Assembly: GCF_030285365.1 (NCBI RefSeq)
Contig: NZ_JASVDS010000001.1
Span: 62,001 to 126,000, forward strand
Origin: Roseateles subflavus
GTDB lineage: Bacteria; Pseudomonadota; Gammaproteobacteria; Burkholderiales; Burkholderiaceae_C
Reading direction: 5' to 3'
DNA length: 64,000 bases
The translations under genes and the position numbers were made by a program. Under the pieces are notes generated by a model. That model saw only the letters and a list, made by a program, of their open reading frames with translations, was not told the DNA's origin and searched no databases. This document shows positions 43,608 to 52,687 of this stretch, piece by piece; the stretch's first letter is position 1, and each line of letters begins with the position of its first letter.

Positions 43608-44222
43608 ATGAAGACCTCCCTGACCGCCGCGCTGCTGCTGAGCCTCGGCCTGATCTCCGCACCGGCCCTGGCGCAGAAGCCCAAGGCGGCGCCCGCTGCG
43701 CCGGCGGCTGCGGCCGCCGCGGCCCCCGCACTGGTGGCCGCCCAGAGCGACCTGAGCTTCGTCAGCAAGCAGATGGGCGTGCCGGTGGACGGCAAGTTCA
43801 AGCGCTTTGAAGCACAGCTGGGCTTCGACCCGAAGAAGGCCGAGGCCGGCAAGGTGCAGTTCACCATCGACCTCGCCAGCGTGACGCTGGGCGACCCCAT
43901 GCTCGATGCCGAGCTGGCCAAGCCGGCCTGGTTCGACAGCAAGAAGCTCGGCCAGGCCAGCTTCGTCAGCAGCGCCATCAAGCCGCTGGGCGGCAACCGC
44001 TTCGAGGTGGCCGGCAAGCTCTCGCTCAAGGGCCTGCAGCGTGACATCACCGTGCCCATCACCCTGGCGCAGGACAAGGGCCTGACCACCGCCTCCGGCA
44101 GCTTCGTGCTCAAGCGCCTGGACTTCAAGATCGGCGACGGCGAGTGGAGCGACACCTCCATGGTCGCCAACGAAGTCACCGTCAAGCTCAAGCTCGTGTT
44201 CTCCGGCGTGGCGCCGCTCTGA
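43608..44222 (+). CDS. yceI: YceI family protein (first of two)
   Basis: A 204-residue exported protein with signal AALLLSLGLISAPALAQ and an Ala/Pro-rich spacer. The YceI lipocalin-like barrel (QSDLSFVSKQMGVPVDGKFK, LGQASFVSSAIKPLGGNRFE) follows, ending WSDTSMVANEVTVKLKLVF. YceI proteins bind polyisoprenoids such as ubiquinone-8. It lies 27 bp after the cytochrome b561 gene, with GGAG before the ATG, and 55 bp before a second, divergent copy. Confidence 0.93.
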   Translation: MKTSLTAALLLSLGLISAPALAQKPKAAPAAPAAAAAAAPALVAAQSDLSFVSKQMGVPVDGKFKRFEAQLGFDPKKAEAGKVQFTIDLASVTLGDPMLDAELAKPAWFDSKKLGQASFVSSAIKPLGGNRFEVAGKLSLKGLQRDITVPITLAQDKGLTTASGSFVLKRLDFKIGDGEWSDTSMVANEVTVKLKLVFSGVAPL

Positions 44223-44277
44223 TCGAGCGCCCCGTCCTCTCCCTCAACCCCCTCACCCCTCCAACCACAGGAATGCC

Positions 44278-44847
44278 ATGAAGAAGACCCTGATCGCCTC
44301 CGCCCTGCTGGCCGCCAGCGTGCTGGCCCACGCCGAGACCGCCAAGTACCAGATCGAGCCCACGCACACCTTCGTGACCTACGAGATCCAGCACTTCGGC
44401 ACCTCCACCAACCGTGGTCGCTTCGACAAGAAGGAAGGCACCGTGGAGCTGGACCGTGCCGCCAAGTCCGGCAAGGTGCAGATCACCTTCGACATCGGCT
44501 CGGTGAACACCGGCGTGGACGGCATGAACAAGCACCTCCTGGGCGAGGACTTCTTCAACGCCGCCAAGTGGCCCCAGGCCAAGTTCGTGGGTGACAAGTT
44601 CACCTTCGACGGCGACAAGGTCACCGCGGTGGCCGGCCAGCTGACCCTGAAGGACAAGACCGCGCCCGTCACCCTGAGCGCCAAGCACTTCAACTGCTAC
44701 CAGAGCCCGATGCTCAAGCGTGAAGTCTGCGGCGGCGACTTCGAGACCACCATCGACCGCACCCAGTGGGGCATCGACTACGGCCTGGCCTGGGGCTTCC
44801 CCAAGGAAGTCAAGCTGATCATCCAGGTCGAGGCCGTGCGCCAGTAA
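44278..44847 (+). CDS. yceI: YceI family protein (second of two)
   Basis: A 189-residue exported YceI protein with signal KKTLIASALLAASVLAHAE. It is the canonical member (KYQIEPTHTFVTYEIQHFGT, NRGRFDKKEGTVELD, MNKHLLGEDFFNAAKWPQAK). A Cys pair in NCYQSPMLKREVCGGDFET may form a disulfide. It differs strongly from the first copy, so they are not a recent duplication. It is the last gene of the cytochrome b561 operon. A GC-rich stem (44874-44881 with 44903-44910) follows the stop. Confidence 0.95.
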   Translation: MKKTLIASALLAASVLAHAETAKYQIEPTHTFVTYEIQHFGTSTNRGRFDKKEGTVELDRAAKSGKVQITFDIGSVNTGVDGMNKHLLGEDFFNAAKWPQAKFVGDKFTFDGDKVTAVAGQLTLKDKTAPVTLSAKHFNCYQSPMLKREVCGGDFETTIDRTQWGIDYGLAWGFPKEVKLIIQVEAVRQ

Positions 44848-45126
44848 GCCCAGGGCGCTCACCGCACCCACAGCCAGCCCCTGGGGCCGCATCGGCGGGC
44901 CGGGGGCTGGCCACTCGGCATGCCGACGGCGTCCCTCCGCTCGATGGCCTTCGCATGCCGAGAATCCCCGTCATTCCCTGGCTGCTGTCCGGCGCGCCTG
45001 GCGGCCCGCCAAGGGAGAACAGGTTCGAGACGGCACGCTTGGCGGCCGGACAGGCCATCGAGCGCGTCGAGCGCGTCGATCGGAAGAGGGTGACCGGACG
45101 CTGCAGGATCGACGACGGCAGCCGGT

Positions 45127-46980
45127 TCACGCCAGGAGAAAACGAGCGATCTGGCCGGCGAGCCTGTCGGATTGCTCGCGCAGCCCGGTCGCGGCGGCGC
45201 GCGACTGCTCCACCAGCATCGCGTTCTGCTGGGTCAGCAGATCCACGCCCTGCACCGCCTGCGTCAGCTCGCCGATGTCCCGCCGCTGGTGTGCGGACCG
45301 TCCCTCGATCTGCGCGACCACGCTGCAGACCTCGCGGGCGCTGGCCAGCATCTGCTGCATCATGCCGCCCGCACCGTGCGCCAGCTCGGCGCCCTGGCCC
45401 ATGCGTTCGACCGAGTTGCGCGTGAGCTGCTGAATTTCCGCCGCCGCGCCCGAGCAGCGTTGGGCCAGGCCGCGAACCTCGGCCGCGACGACCGAGAAGC
45501 CCCGCCCCTGCTCGCCCGCCCGCGCCGCCTCCACGGCGGCATTCAGCGCCAGCAGATTGGTCTGGAAGGCGATGCCGCCGATCAGCTCGCTGATGCTGCC
45601 GATCTGCCCGGAGGCCTGGTGCAAGGCCTGCATGTTGCGGATCACCTCCTGGACGGCCTGGTCGCCCTGCGCCGCCACGGCGCTGGCGGCCCGGGCCACC
45701 TGCGAGGCCTGCTCGGCCAGACCCGCCGTGCCCTGCACCGCCGTGGACAGTGTCTCCATGGACGCACGCGTCTGCTGCAGGCTCGACGAGGCCTGCTCGG
45801 TGCGCTCCCCCAGGTCCTCATTGCCCTGCGCGATCTCGCTGGCGGCGGCCTGGATGCCGGCCGCCACCTCGCCCATGTCCTGGACCATGCCCTGCAGGCG
45901 CTGGCGCATGGCTTCGATGCCAACGAGCAGGCGCGCCAGCTCCAGCGGGCGGTCGAGTGGCACCTGCACCGAGAGGTCGCCCTCGGCAATGCGCCGCGCC
46001 ACCGCCTCCGCCTCGCGCAGGCCCTGCAGCACGCTGCGCAGGGTCCAGGCCATCAGGGCCACTGCAGCGGCGAGCAGGCCCAGCATGAGCGCGAGCTGCT
46101 GCCAGCGCGCCACGCGCCGGGCCGATTCCTGGGCCTGCAGCGAGGCCTGCACCTGGTCCCGCAGGCGCTGGCTGAGCGCCAGCTGCTGGGCACGCGCGGC
46201 CTCCAGCTGGCTCACGAGCTGATCCAGCGGGAAGGACGGATCGGCCGCCGCCTGCTGCAGCGTGGACTGCAGGGCAAGCCGCTGCCCGTGCAGGGCTTCG
46301 GCCAGATCGGCCCCCTGCGGCAGGCGCTGCAACAGGGACTCCATGGCCTGGCCGTGCTCGCCATAGCGCGTCTGCGCGGCCGCCATGGCCGCCACATCGT
46401 CCACCAGGGCCGCACGGGCGAAGTCACGCAGCTGGCTCAGCGCCTCGGCGGCGCGGGGCGCCTCGCGCATGGCGGCCTGGGCGCCGAAGTGGACCTCAGG
46501 CGCCGCCTCCTGCCAGAGACCGGAGGCCAGATGGAGGCGGTCCACCTCCTGCTGCAGGGCCTGCAGCCATTGATCGAAGGCCTGCAGCCGGGCCTGCGGC
46601 GTGGGCGACGAGGCGGCCGGGCCCTGCGCGCCCCACTGGCGCTCGAGTGCCGCCGCCGCCGGCGCCAGCGCCTCGAGACCCGGCACGGCCGCGAGCGCCG
46701 CCTGCTGGCGCTGCAGGGCCTCCTGCAGCGCCGCGTCCGTTGCCGCGCCGGCCGTGGCGTCCGTGGCGTCCGGCTGCAGGGCGGCCGCGCGCCGCTGCTG
46801 TGCCAGCTCCATCACCGCCCACCACCCCTTGTCGAGCCGCAGGGCCTGCGCCTGCAGCTCCGCTCGCGCCAGCGCGGCAGCCGCGTCGCGCTCCCCCCGC
46901 ACCAGGGGCAGCGCCCCCAGCGCCAGACACAGCAGAGCCGCCACCGCCAGGCGCGTCCTCAGGCTTTGCCAGTACTTCAT
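45127..46980 (-). CDS. Methyl-accepting chemotaxis protein
   Basis: A 617-residue transducer. TM1 is near residues 8-25 ([20 protein letters not shown]) and a large helical periplasmic domain follows. TM2 is near residues 300-320 ([19 protein letters not shown]), then a HAMP linker and the signalling hairpin ([20 protein letters not shown] then [20 protein letters not shown]). The C-terminus stops at QIARFLLA without a CheR-docking pentapeptide. ATG 46989 is an alternative start three codons upstream. The ligand is unknown. Confidence 0.92.
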   Translation of the reverse strand: MKYWQSLRTRLAVAALLCLALGALPLVRGERDAAAALARAELQAQALRLDKGWWAVMELAQQRRAAALQPDATDATAGAATDAALQEALQRQQAALAAVPGLEALAPAAAALERQWGAQGPAASSPTPQARLQAFDQWLQALQQEVDRLHLASGLWQEAAPEVHFGAQAAMREAPRAAEALSQLRDFARAALVDDVAAMAAAQTRYGEHGQAMESLLQRLPQGADLAEALHGQRLALQSTLQQAAADPSFPLDQLVSQLEAARAQQLALSQRLRDQVQASLQAQESARRVARWQQLALMLGLLAAAVALMAWTLRSVLQGLREAEAVARRIAEGDLSVQVPLDRPLELARLLVGIEAMRQRLQGMVQDMGEVAAGIQAAASEIAQGNEDLGERTEQASSSLQQTRASMETLSTAVQGTAGLAEQASQVARAASAVAAQGDQAVQEVIRNMQALHQASGQIGSISELIGGIAFQTNLLALNAAVEAARAGEQGRGFSVVAAEVRGLAQRCSGAAAEIQQLTRNSVERMGQGAELAHGAGGMMQQMLASAREVCSVVAQIEGRSAHQRRDIGELTQAVQGVDLLTQQNAMLVEQSRAAATGLREQSDRLAGQIARFLLA

Positions 46981-47270
46981 CGCATCCATCCCGTCCGTGA
47001 AGGACCGCGCTCGCGGCGATCCGTGGCGGCACGGTAGGCAGACCGTGTGATGGGTCGATGACGGGCGGCCGGCGGCCCCGGGCGCCCGTGACAAGCATCA
47101 CGAACGGGCGGGCGGCCCGCGCGCGAGGCCGCCCGCCAGGCCCGACGGACGCGCCACGCCCATCCCGATGCCGTGCAGATGAGGCCCTGCCCCGTGCAGC
47201 CTGTCGCCTGCCCCTGGGGCCCCCGGTGCGGCTTGCGTACAGTCCGGACCCATAGCAAGACAGGTCCTCC

Positions 47271-48800
47271 ATGAACGCCCACCCGATTCCCACCTGGTAC
47301 GAACGCTGGCAGCGCTTTTCCGCCGCCAGCGTGCGCAGCTTCCATGTGTACGCCAGCTGGCTGGTGAGCATCAGCTGGCGGCGTTTCATCGTGCTGTCGG
47401 TGCTGCTGATCGTGGGGGCGAACGTCCTCAGCAACATGCCGCCCTTCACCTGGCGCATCACGGAGCAGTACGAGGGCCCGCCGCCGCTCAAGAGCCTGCC
47501 CAAGTCGCGGCCCGCCCCCAAGGCGGCCGAGTCGAAGTCGTCGAAGGACGAGGCCTCGATCGAGGAGGCCGCCCGCAAGGTCGCCGAGAAGCTCGGCAAG
47601 GGCGAGGACGGCGTGCACCTGGACGTCGCCATCGACAAGCACGGCATCCGCATCGAGCAGCGCCCCAAGCCCGCCGCGGGAGCCAGTGCGCCGGCCGACG
47701 CCGGCAAGGCCGTGGAGGACGGCGTGCACATCAACCTGCCCAACCTGGTGGTGCGCGTCCCCGCGGACAAGGCTGACAAGTCGGACAAGGCCGAGAAGGC
47801 CGGCAAGCTGGAGATCAGCGAGGACGAGCTGCGCAGCAAGGTCGAGGAGGCCCTGCGCGAGTCGCACGAGGAAGCGCAAAGCCGGCTCGAGGAGGCCCGC
47901 GCCGCCCGCGACGAGGCCGAGGACGCCCGCCGCCAGGTGCAGGCGGAGCTGGAACGGACCCAGGCCGAGCTGGAGAAGATCCAGGAGGAGGCGGCCCCCG
48001 GCTGGCACTCCCGCGTGCGGGTGATCCACTGGGGCGAGTTCCTGATCGACTTCTCGGTGCTCTTCGTGATGGCCTCCGCCCTCATCAAGGCCACCTACAA
48101 GGGCCGCATCCAGGCCGAGGTGAAGGCCGCGCAGGCCACCGAGACGGCCGAGGCCGAGTCGCTGAAGCGCCAGGTCGTCGAGGCCCGCATGGCCGCCATG
48201 CAGGCCCAGGTGGAGCCGCACTTCCTCTTCAACACCCTGGCGTCCATCGACCACCTGATCGAGACCGACCCGCCGCGCGCCTCACAGATGCAGCGCAACC
48301 TCATCGCCCTGCTGCGGGCCTCCATGCCGACGATGCGCGAGGCCAATGCCGCGGGCGTGCGGGACCTGGGCCGCGAGCTGGCGGTGATCCGCCCCTACCT
48401 CGAGATCCTCAAGGTGCGCATGGAGGACCGGCTGCAGACCGAGATCGACGTGCCGGACGGCCTGCTCTCCGCCGAGTTCCCGCCCATGATGATCCAGAGC
48501 CTGGTGGAGAACGCCATCAAGCATGGCCTGGAACCCAAGGCCGAGGGCGGCAGCCTCAAGGTCCGCGCCGAGGTCCTGCACGGCAAGCTGGCCATCACGG
48601 TGGCCGACACGGGCCTGGGCTTCGGCCGCGCCGCCACCGCCGGCACCGGCGTGGGCCTGGCCAACATCCGCGAACGACTCTCCCTGCTCTACGGCGGCCG
48701 CGCCAGCGTGACCATCGCCGCCAACCAGCCTTCCGGCACCGTGGTGACCATCACCGTGCCCTATCGCAGCCGCACTGACGACCAAGGAGCTTCCGCATGA
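47271..48800 (+). CDS. LytS-type sensor histidine kinase
   Basis: A 509-residue kinase of the His_kinase (PF06580) class. TM1 lies at about residues 38-56. A roughly 195-residue highly charged periplasmic region follows, containing two related blocks (GEDGVHLDVAIDKHGIRIEQ and VEDGVHINLPNLVVRVP), a Lys/Asp-repetitive stretch and a long coiled coil. TM2 is at about residues 255-275, then the phospho-acceptor H317 in QVEPHFLFNTLASI and an ATPase domain (LVENAIKHGLEP, DTGLGFG, GVGLANIRERL). AGG precedes the ATG. It overlaps the next gene by ATGA, and the LytTR response regulator lies just beyond it. Confidence 0.9.
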   Translation: MNAHPIPTWYERWQRFSAASVRSFHVYASWLVSISWRRFIVLSVLLIVGANVLSNMPPFTWRITEQYEGPPPLKSLPKSRPAPKAAESKSSKDEASIEEAARKVAEKLGKGEDGVHLDVAIDKHGIRIEQRPKPAAGASAPADAGKAVEDGVHINLPNLVVRVPADKADKSDKAEKAGKLEISEDELRSKVEEALRESHEEAQSRLEEARAARDEAEDARRQVQAELERTQAELEKIQEEAAPGWHSRVRVIHWGEFLIDFSVLFVMASALIKATYKGRIQAEVKAAQATETAEAESLKRQVVEARMAAMQAQVEPHFLFNTLASIDHLIETDPPRASQMQRNLIALLRASMPTMREANAAGVRDLGRELAVIRPYLEILKVRMEDRLQTEIDVPDGLLSAEFPPMMIQSLVENAIKHGLEPKAEGGSLKVRAEVLHGKLAITVADTGLGFGRAATAGTGVGLANIRERLSLLYGGRASVTIAANQPSGTVVTITVPYRSRTDDQGASA

Positions 48801-49204
48801 GAACCCTCTTCAAGGCCTTCCTGATCCTCGCCCTCGGCGCGGTGCTGCTCAGCATCCTCGGCGGCGTCAGCCTCGCGCACCACATCTTCAGCGATCCGGG
48901 CGTGAACATCACCATCAGCGGCGATGAATGGACCGATCCGGACCTCGGCGACTTCCTCGGCGCCATCATCGGCCTGGGGGTGACGGGCGTGGTGCTCTTC
49001 ATCGTCCTGCCGCTCGTGCTGCTCTTCGCCGTGGGCCTGCCGCTGCTGATCGTGGGCGGCGTGATCGGCTTCCTGGTGCTGCTGTTCTGCGGCCTCGGCG
49101 CGATGGCGGTGTCCCCGGTCTTCCTGATGGTCCTGGTGCTGTGGCTGCTGGTGCGCCGCCCGAAGGCGCGGGCCCCGGCCCCGCGCCCTCAGCCGCGCCC
49201 GTGA
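48797..49204 (+). CDS. Small integral-membrane protein coupled to the LytS kinase
   Basis: A 135-residue protein with about four hydrophobic helices (AFLILALGAVLLSILGGVSL, AIIGLGVTGVVLFIVLPLVL, LIVGGVIGFLVLLFCGLGAM, FLMVLVLWLLV), a short soluble loop NITISGDEWTDPDL, and a Pro/Arg-rich C-terminal tail. It overlaps the kinase stop by ATGA and precedes the response regulator by 74 bp. I know no family. Its place inside the two-component locus suggests an accessory sensor subunit. Confidence 0.78.
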   Translation: MRTLFKAFLILALGAVLLSILGGVSLAHHIFSDPGVNITISGDEWTDPDLGDFLGAIIGLGVTGVVLFIVLPLVLLFAVGLPLLIVGGVIGFLVLLFCGLGAMAVSPVFLMVLVLWLLVRRPKARAPAPRPQPRP

Positions 49205-49278
49205 TGCCCTGGAGGCCCGGGGGGCGCTGCGAACCTCGGGTCAACCCGTAGTCCGGCCGCCCCCGTGCCGCCCTTAGC

Positions 49279-50145
49279 ATGCCGCCCATGAACGACACCA
49301 CCCACGACCTCGCCCCCGGCCCCATCCGCGCCGTGCTGGCCGACGACGAACGCCTGATGCGCGAGCAGCTGCGCAGCCGCCTCCAGGAAGCCTGGCCCGA
49401 GCTGGAGATCGTGGCCGAGGCCAAGAACGGCCTCGAGGCCGTCGAGCTGTGCCGCGAGCACCGCCCGGACCTCGTCTTCCTGGACATCCGCATGCCCGGC
49501 CTGACCGGCGTGGACGCGGCCCGCCAGATCGTCCAGCTCCCCGAGGACGACAGCTGGCTGGTGCCCGAGATCGTCTTCATCACGGCCTACGACCAGTACG
49601 CCGTCGAGGCCTTCGAGCAGGGCGTGGCCGACTACGTGCTCAAGCCCGCCGAACGCGAGCGCCTGGCCATCACGGTGGCGCGCGTGAAGAAGCGTCTGGC
49701 CCAGCGCCGCGAGGGCACGGTCGAGGAGGCGGCCGATGCGGTCGAGGCCCCCGCCGGTGCGTCCATGCAGCAGCTGCTGCACAAGCTCTCCGCGCAGGTG
49801 AGCCCCGGCGGCGTGCCCAAGTACCTGCAGTGGATCCAGGCCACCGTGGGCCAGAGCATCCAGATGATCCCGGTCGAGGACGTGCTCTTCTTCATCTCCG
49901 ACGAGAAGTACACGCGGGTGCAGACGGCCACGATCGAGGCGCTGATCCGCAAGCCCATCAAGGAGCTGGTCGATGAGCTGGACCCCCAGCTGTTCTGGCA
50001 GATCCACCGCTCGACGCTGGTCAACGTGAAGGCCATCGCCGGCATCAGCCGGGACTTCCGCGGCCGCCAGCTGGTGGCCGTGAAGGGCCTGACCGAGAAG
50101 CTCGAGGTGAGCCGCAGCTACACCCACCTCTTCAAGGGCATGTGA
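49279..50145 (+). CDS. LytTR-family response regulator
   Basis: A 288-residue response regulator. The receiver domain has an acidic pocket AVLADDERLM and phospho-acceptor D69 in LVFLDIRMPG. A linker leads to a LytTR DNA-binding domain (about residues 185-285: IPVEDVLFFISDEKYTRVQT, FWQIHRSTLVNVKAIAGISR). ATG 49288 (MNDTTHDL) is an equally possible start. It is the cognate partner of the LytS-type kinase upstream. Its stop codon abuts the stop of the convergent lysoplasmalogenase gene in a shared TGATCA. Confidence 0.93.
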   Translation: MPPMNDTTHDLAPGPIRAVLADDERLMREQLRSRLQEAWPELEIVAEAKNGLEAVELCREHRPDLVFLDIRMPGLTGVDAARQIVQLPEDDSWLVPEIVFITAYDQYAVEAFEQGVADYVLKPAERERLAITVARVKKRLAQRREGTVEEAADAVEAPAGASMQQLLHKLSAQVSPGGVPKYLQWIQATVGQSIQMIPVEDVLFFISDEKYTRVQTATIEALIRKPIKELVDELDPQLFWQIHRSTLVNVKAIAGISRDFRGRQLVAVKGLTEKLEVSRSYTHLFKGM

Positions 50146-50850
50146 TCAGGGCGCCGTGGCGGTGCCCTCGGGTGCCGCCGGGCGCAGGCTGGCCACGAAG
50201 CAGCACTGCGCCAGCCAGTAGGTGCTGAGGATCAGCAGCGTCGCGTGGGGCAGCTGCCCCAGGAAGGCGAACTTGTTGATCGCGATCATCGCGTCCGAGA
50301 AGAGGAACAGCGTGCCACCCCAGGCCGCTCGCCGCGCCAGGGCCTCGTCCGGCCCGCCCAGGCTGCTGCGCCACCAGGCCCAGGCCTGCGAGGCCATGCT
50401 GGCCAGGCAGCCCACGTAGACCAGCACCGGGATCCGCAGATCGCCCGGAATGCCCGGCCACAGCTTGTGCAGCACGGCCGCCGCGACCAGCGCATAGAGC
50501 AGGAAGGGCCACCAGGGCCGGCCGAAGCGCGAGCGCTGGCAGTAGCCGACGATGTAGCAGAGGTGGGCGATCAGGAAGCTCACCAGCCCCGGCAGGAAGC
50601 CCGCCTCCGGCCACAGCAGGGCGACGTCCCCCCCCAGCGAGAACACCAGCCCCCAGCGCAGCCAGCGTGCCGCCTTGGGGCTGTCCGCGCCGCGGGGCCA
50701 GGCCCACAGGAGGATGAGGACCGTGGTGAGCGGCTTGGCCGCGAAGCCGAGGTCCGGGCTCAGACCCAGCCCGCCGAGCGAGGCGATGGCGATGGCGGCG
50801 GACACCAGGATGAGCAGGGGCAGCAGGAAATTGGATCGCATGGCCGGCAT
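50146..50850 (-). CDS. Lysoplasmalogenase (YhhN/TMEM86 family)
   Basis: A 234-residue polytopic membrane protein of the YhhN family. About eight helices and the conserved blocks FAAKPLTTVLILLWAW, GLVFSLGGDVALLWP and LFLFSDAMIAINKF are present; the paired acidic residues in GGD and SD are the family's catalytic positions. Such enzymes hydrolyse the vinyl-ether bond of lysoplasmalogens. ATG 50841 is an alternative start. It is convergent with the LytTR regulator. Confidence 0.9.
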   Translation of the reverse strand: MPAMRSNFLLPLLILVSAAIAIASLGGLGLSPDLGFAAKPLTTVLILLWAWPRGADSPKAARWLRWGLVFSLGGDVALLWPEAGFLPGLVSFLIAHLCYIVGYCQRSRFGRPWWPFLLYALVAAAVLHKLWPGIPGDLRIPVLVYVGCLASMASQAWAWWRSSLGGPDEALARRAAWGGTLFLFSDAMIAINKFAFLGQLPHATLLILSTYWLAQCCFVASLRPAAPEGTATAP

Positions 50851-51103
50851 TCTGGCGGCGCCCCCGACGCTGCGCCGCCGGGGTTAGCCCGGGCCCCGGC
50901 CGCCGGCGCGCCGCCGCACCCCGCCGCACCACAATTGTCGTTCTGGAGACAAGTCTCTAATCGGCATGGATTCGTCGGCCCCGGGCGACAGTCCCGGCAC
51001 TTTCCCTCGGTGTGATGCAACAAAGCCTTCGCAGAATCGGTCTCCCAAGTGATCCCGGGAAGAGACAAGAGGCTCGCCCGCACGACGACAAGAGGAGACA
51101 TCC

Positions 51104-52609
51104 ATGCACCGCTTCCCGCAGGCCGGCGCGCACGCGCACGCCCATCGTTCCCCCCGTCACGCCCTGCGCCTGCTGGCGCTCGCCGGCCTCGCCCTGTGCG
51201 CCGGCCAGGCCGTGGCCTCCGGCTACCGCTTCGGCACGCAGAGCGCCGCCGCCGAAGGCACCGCCAACTCCAACGGCGCCGAGGCTGCCGACGCCAGCAC
51301 GATCTTCTCCAATCCGGCCGGCCTCACCCGCCTGGGCAAGGGCTGGCATGTCAGCGGTGTGCTGGACTACGTCGACCCCAAGGTGAAGTTCACCGACGCC
51401 GGCTCCTACATCAGCCTGCCGGGCTCGGGCTTCCAGCCCAAGGCCACCTCGGTGGCGGGCGACGTGGTCGAGCCGACCAAGGCCACCTTCGTGCCTCACC
51501 TGTATGGCGCCTACCAGGCCTCGGACGACCTCGCCTTCGGCCTGGGCGTCTTCGTGCCCTCCGGCGCCAAGCTGGACTACCGCCCGGACTGGGGCGGCCG
51601 CTACAACGTCAACTTCGTGGAGCTGAAGTCCCTGGCCTTCAACCCCAACGTCGCCTGGAAGCCGGCCAAGCAGTTCTCGGTGTCCGCCGGCGTGACGCTG
51701 GAGTACATGCACGGTGACATCAAGCGCGCCGTGCCCTATGGCAATGCCTACGCCGCCGGCCTGCTCGGCGCGGCCCAGCAGGCCGCCGCGGCCGGTGCCT
51801 CGGGCGTCGCCCTGCAGCTGCAGCAGCAGGCCGCGCAGGTCTATGCCAACCCGATGTTCGACGGCGGCGTGCACGTCAAGGGCGCCGACTGGGGCCTGGG
51901 CGTGAACCTGGCCCTGCTGTGGGAGCTCGACGAGCAGACCCGCCTGGGCGTCGCCTGGCGCTCGGGCATCCGCCACAAGCTCAAGGGCAGCGCCGACTGG
52001 ACGCAGCCCGCCACCCTGCCCGCCAACGTGCTGGCCGCCGCCACCGGCGCGCCCTATGACGGCAAGGGCAAGCTGGACCACAACGACTCCGGCGCCAGCC
52101 TCGAGGTGAAGACGCCCGACTCGATCTCCTTCCAGGCCTTCCACCAGCTCAACAAGCGCTGGGCCGTGATGGCCGATGCCACCTGGCACCGCCAGTCCAC
52201 CCTGGAGGAGCTGCGCATCAAGTTCGACAGCACCACGCCGCCGTCCATCACGCCGGAGCACTGGAAGAACGTGTGGCGGGCGTCCGTCGGCGCCCAGTAC
52301 CAGTTCAATGAGCAGCTGACCCTGCGCGCGGGCGCCGCCCGCGACAAGTCGCCTGTCCAGGGCCAGTACCGGGGCGCCGCCCTGCCTGACTCCGACCGCG
52401 ACTGGCTGGCCTTCGGCCTGAACTGGAAGTTCAACGCCCAGACCAGCATCGACCTGGCCCTGGGCCACGTCAAGCTGAAGGACGCGCCGATGTCCATCAC
52501 CGACGACGGCGAGGGCGAGAAGCCCTGCAACTGCAGCAACGCCACCGTGCGCGGCAACTACCAGACCAAGGCGACGAGCCTCGGCCTGCAGCTGAACCAC
52601 AGCTTCTGA
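51104..52609 (+). CDS. FadL/OmpP1-type outer-membrane transporter
   Basis: A 501-residue outer-membrane barrel. The signal peptide ends near GQAVA-SGYRFGTQSAAAEG. The FadL N-terminal hatch signature ASTIFSNPAGLTRLGKG, periodic beta strands (PHLYGAYQASDDLAFGLGVF, WKPAKQFSVSAGVTLEYMHG) and an aromatic C-terminus (QLNHSF) are all typical. A CNCSN pair near the end is unusual. It imports hydrophobic compounds such as long-chain fatty acids or alkanes, which could relate to the AlkB-type gene at 25 kb. A stem at 52643-52664 follows the gene. Confidence 0.93.
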   Translation: MHRFPQAGAHAHAHRSPRHALRLLALAGLALCAGQAVASGYRFGTQSAAAEGTANSNGAEAADASTIFSNPAGLTRLGKGWHVSGVLDYVDPKVKFTDAGSYISLPGSGFQPKATSVAGDVVEPTKATFVPHLYGAYQASDDLAFGLGVFVPSGAKLDYRPDWGGRYNVNFVELKSLAFNPNVAWKPAKQFSVSAGVTLEYMHGDIKRAVPYGNAYAAGLLGAAQQAAAAGASGVALQLQQQAAQVYANPMFDGGVHVKGADWGLGVNLALLWELDEQTRLGVAWRSGIRHKLKGSADWTQPATLPANVLAAATGAPYDGKGKLDHNDSGASLEVKTPDSISFQAFHQLNKRWAVMADATWHRQSTLEELRIKFDSTTPPSITPEHWKNVWRASVGAQYQFNEQLTLRAGAARDKSPVQGQYRGAALPDSDRDWLAFGLNWKFNAQTSIDLALGHVKLKDAPMSITDDGEGEKPCNCSNATVRGNYQTKATSLGLQLNHSF

Positions 52610-52642
52610 TCGCCCCCGGCTCGTCCGGCAAGACCTGACCCC

Positions 52643-52664
52643 GCGGGAGCCGACGCGCTCCCGC
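52643..52664 (+). terminator. Hairpin between the FadL-type and PhoD genes
   Basis: GCGGGAGC (52643-52650) pairs with GCTCCCGC (52657-52664) around a six-base loop, 33 bp after the FadL-type stop and 23 bp before the PhoD start. There is no T-run. It may partly terminate or space the two genes. Confidence 0.42.
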
Positions 52665-52687
52665 CCTCATCCTGATTGGAGTCCCTC

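Noticed and set aside
43608-44847. The two YceI genes as a recent tandem duplication
   Set aside because: Their protein sequences differ throughout and only the fold-level pattern is shared.
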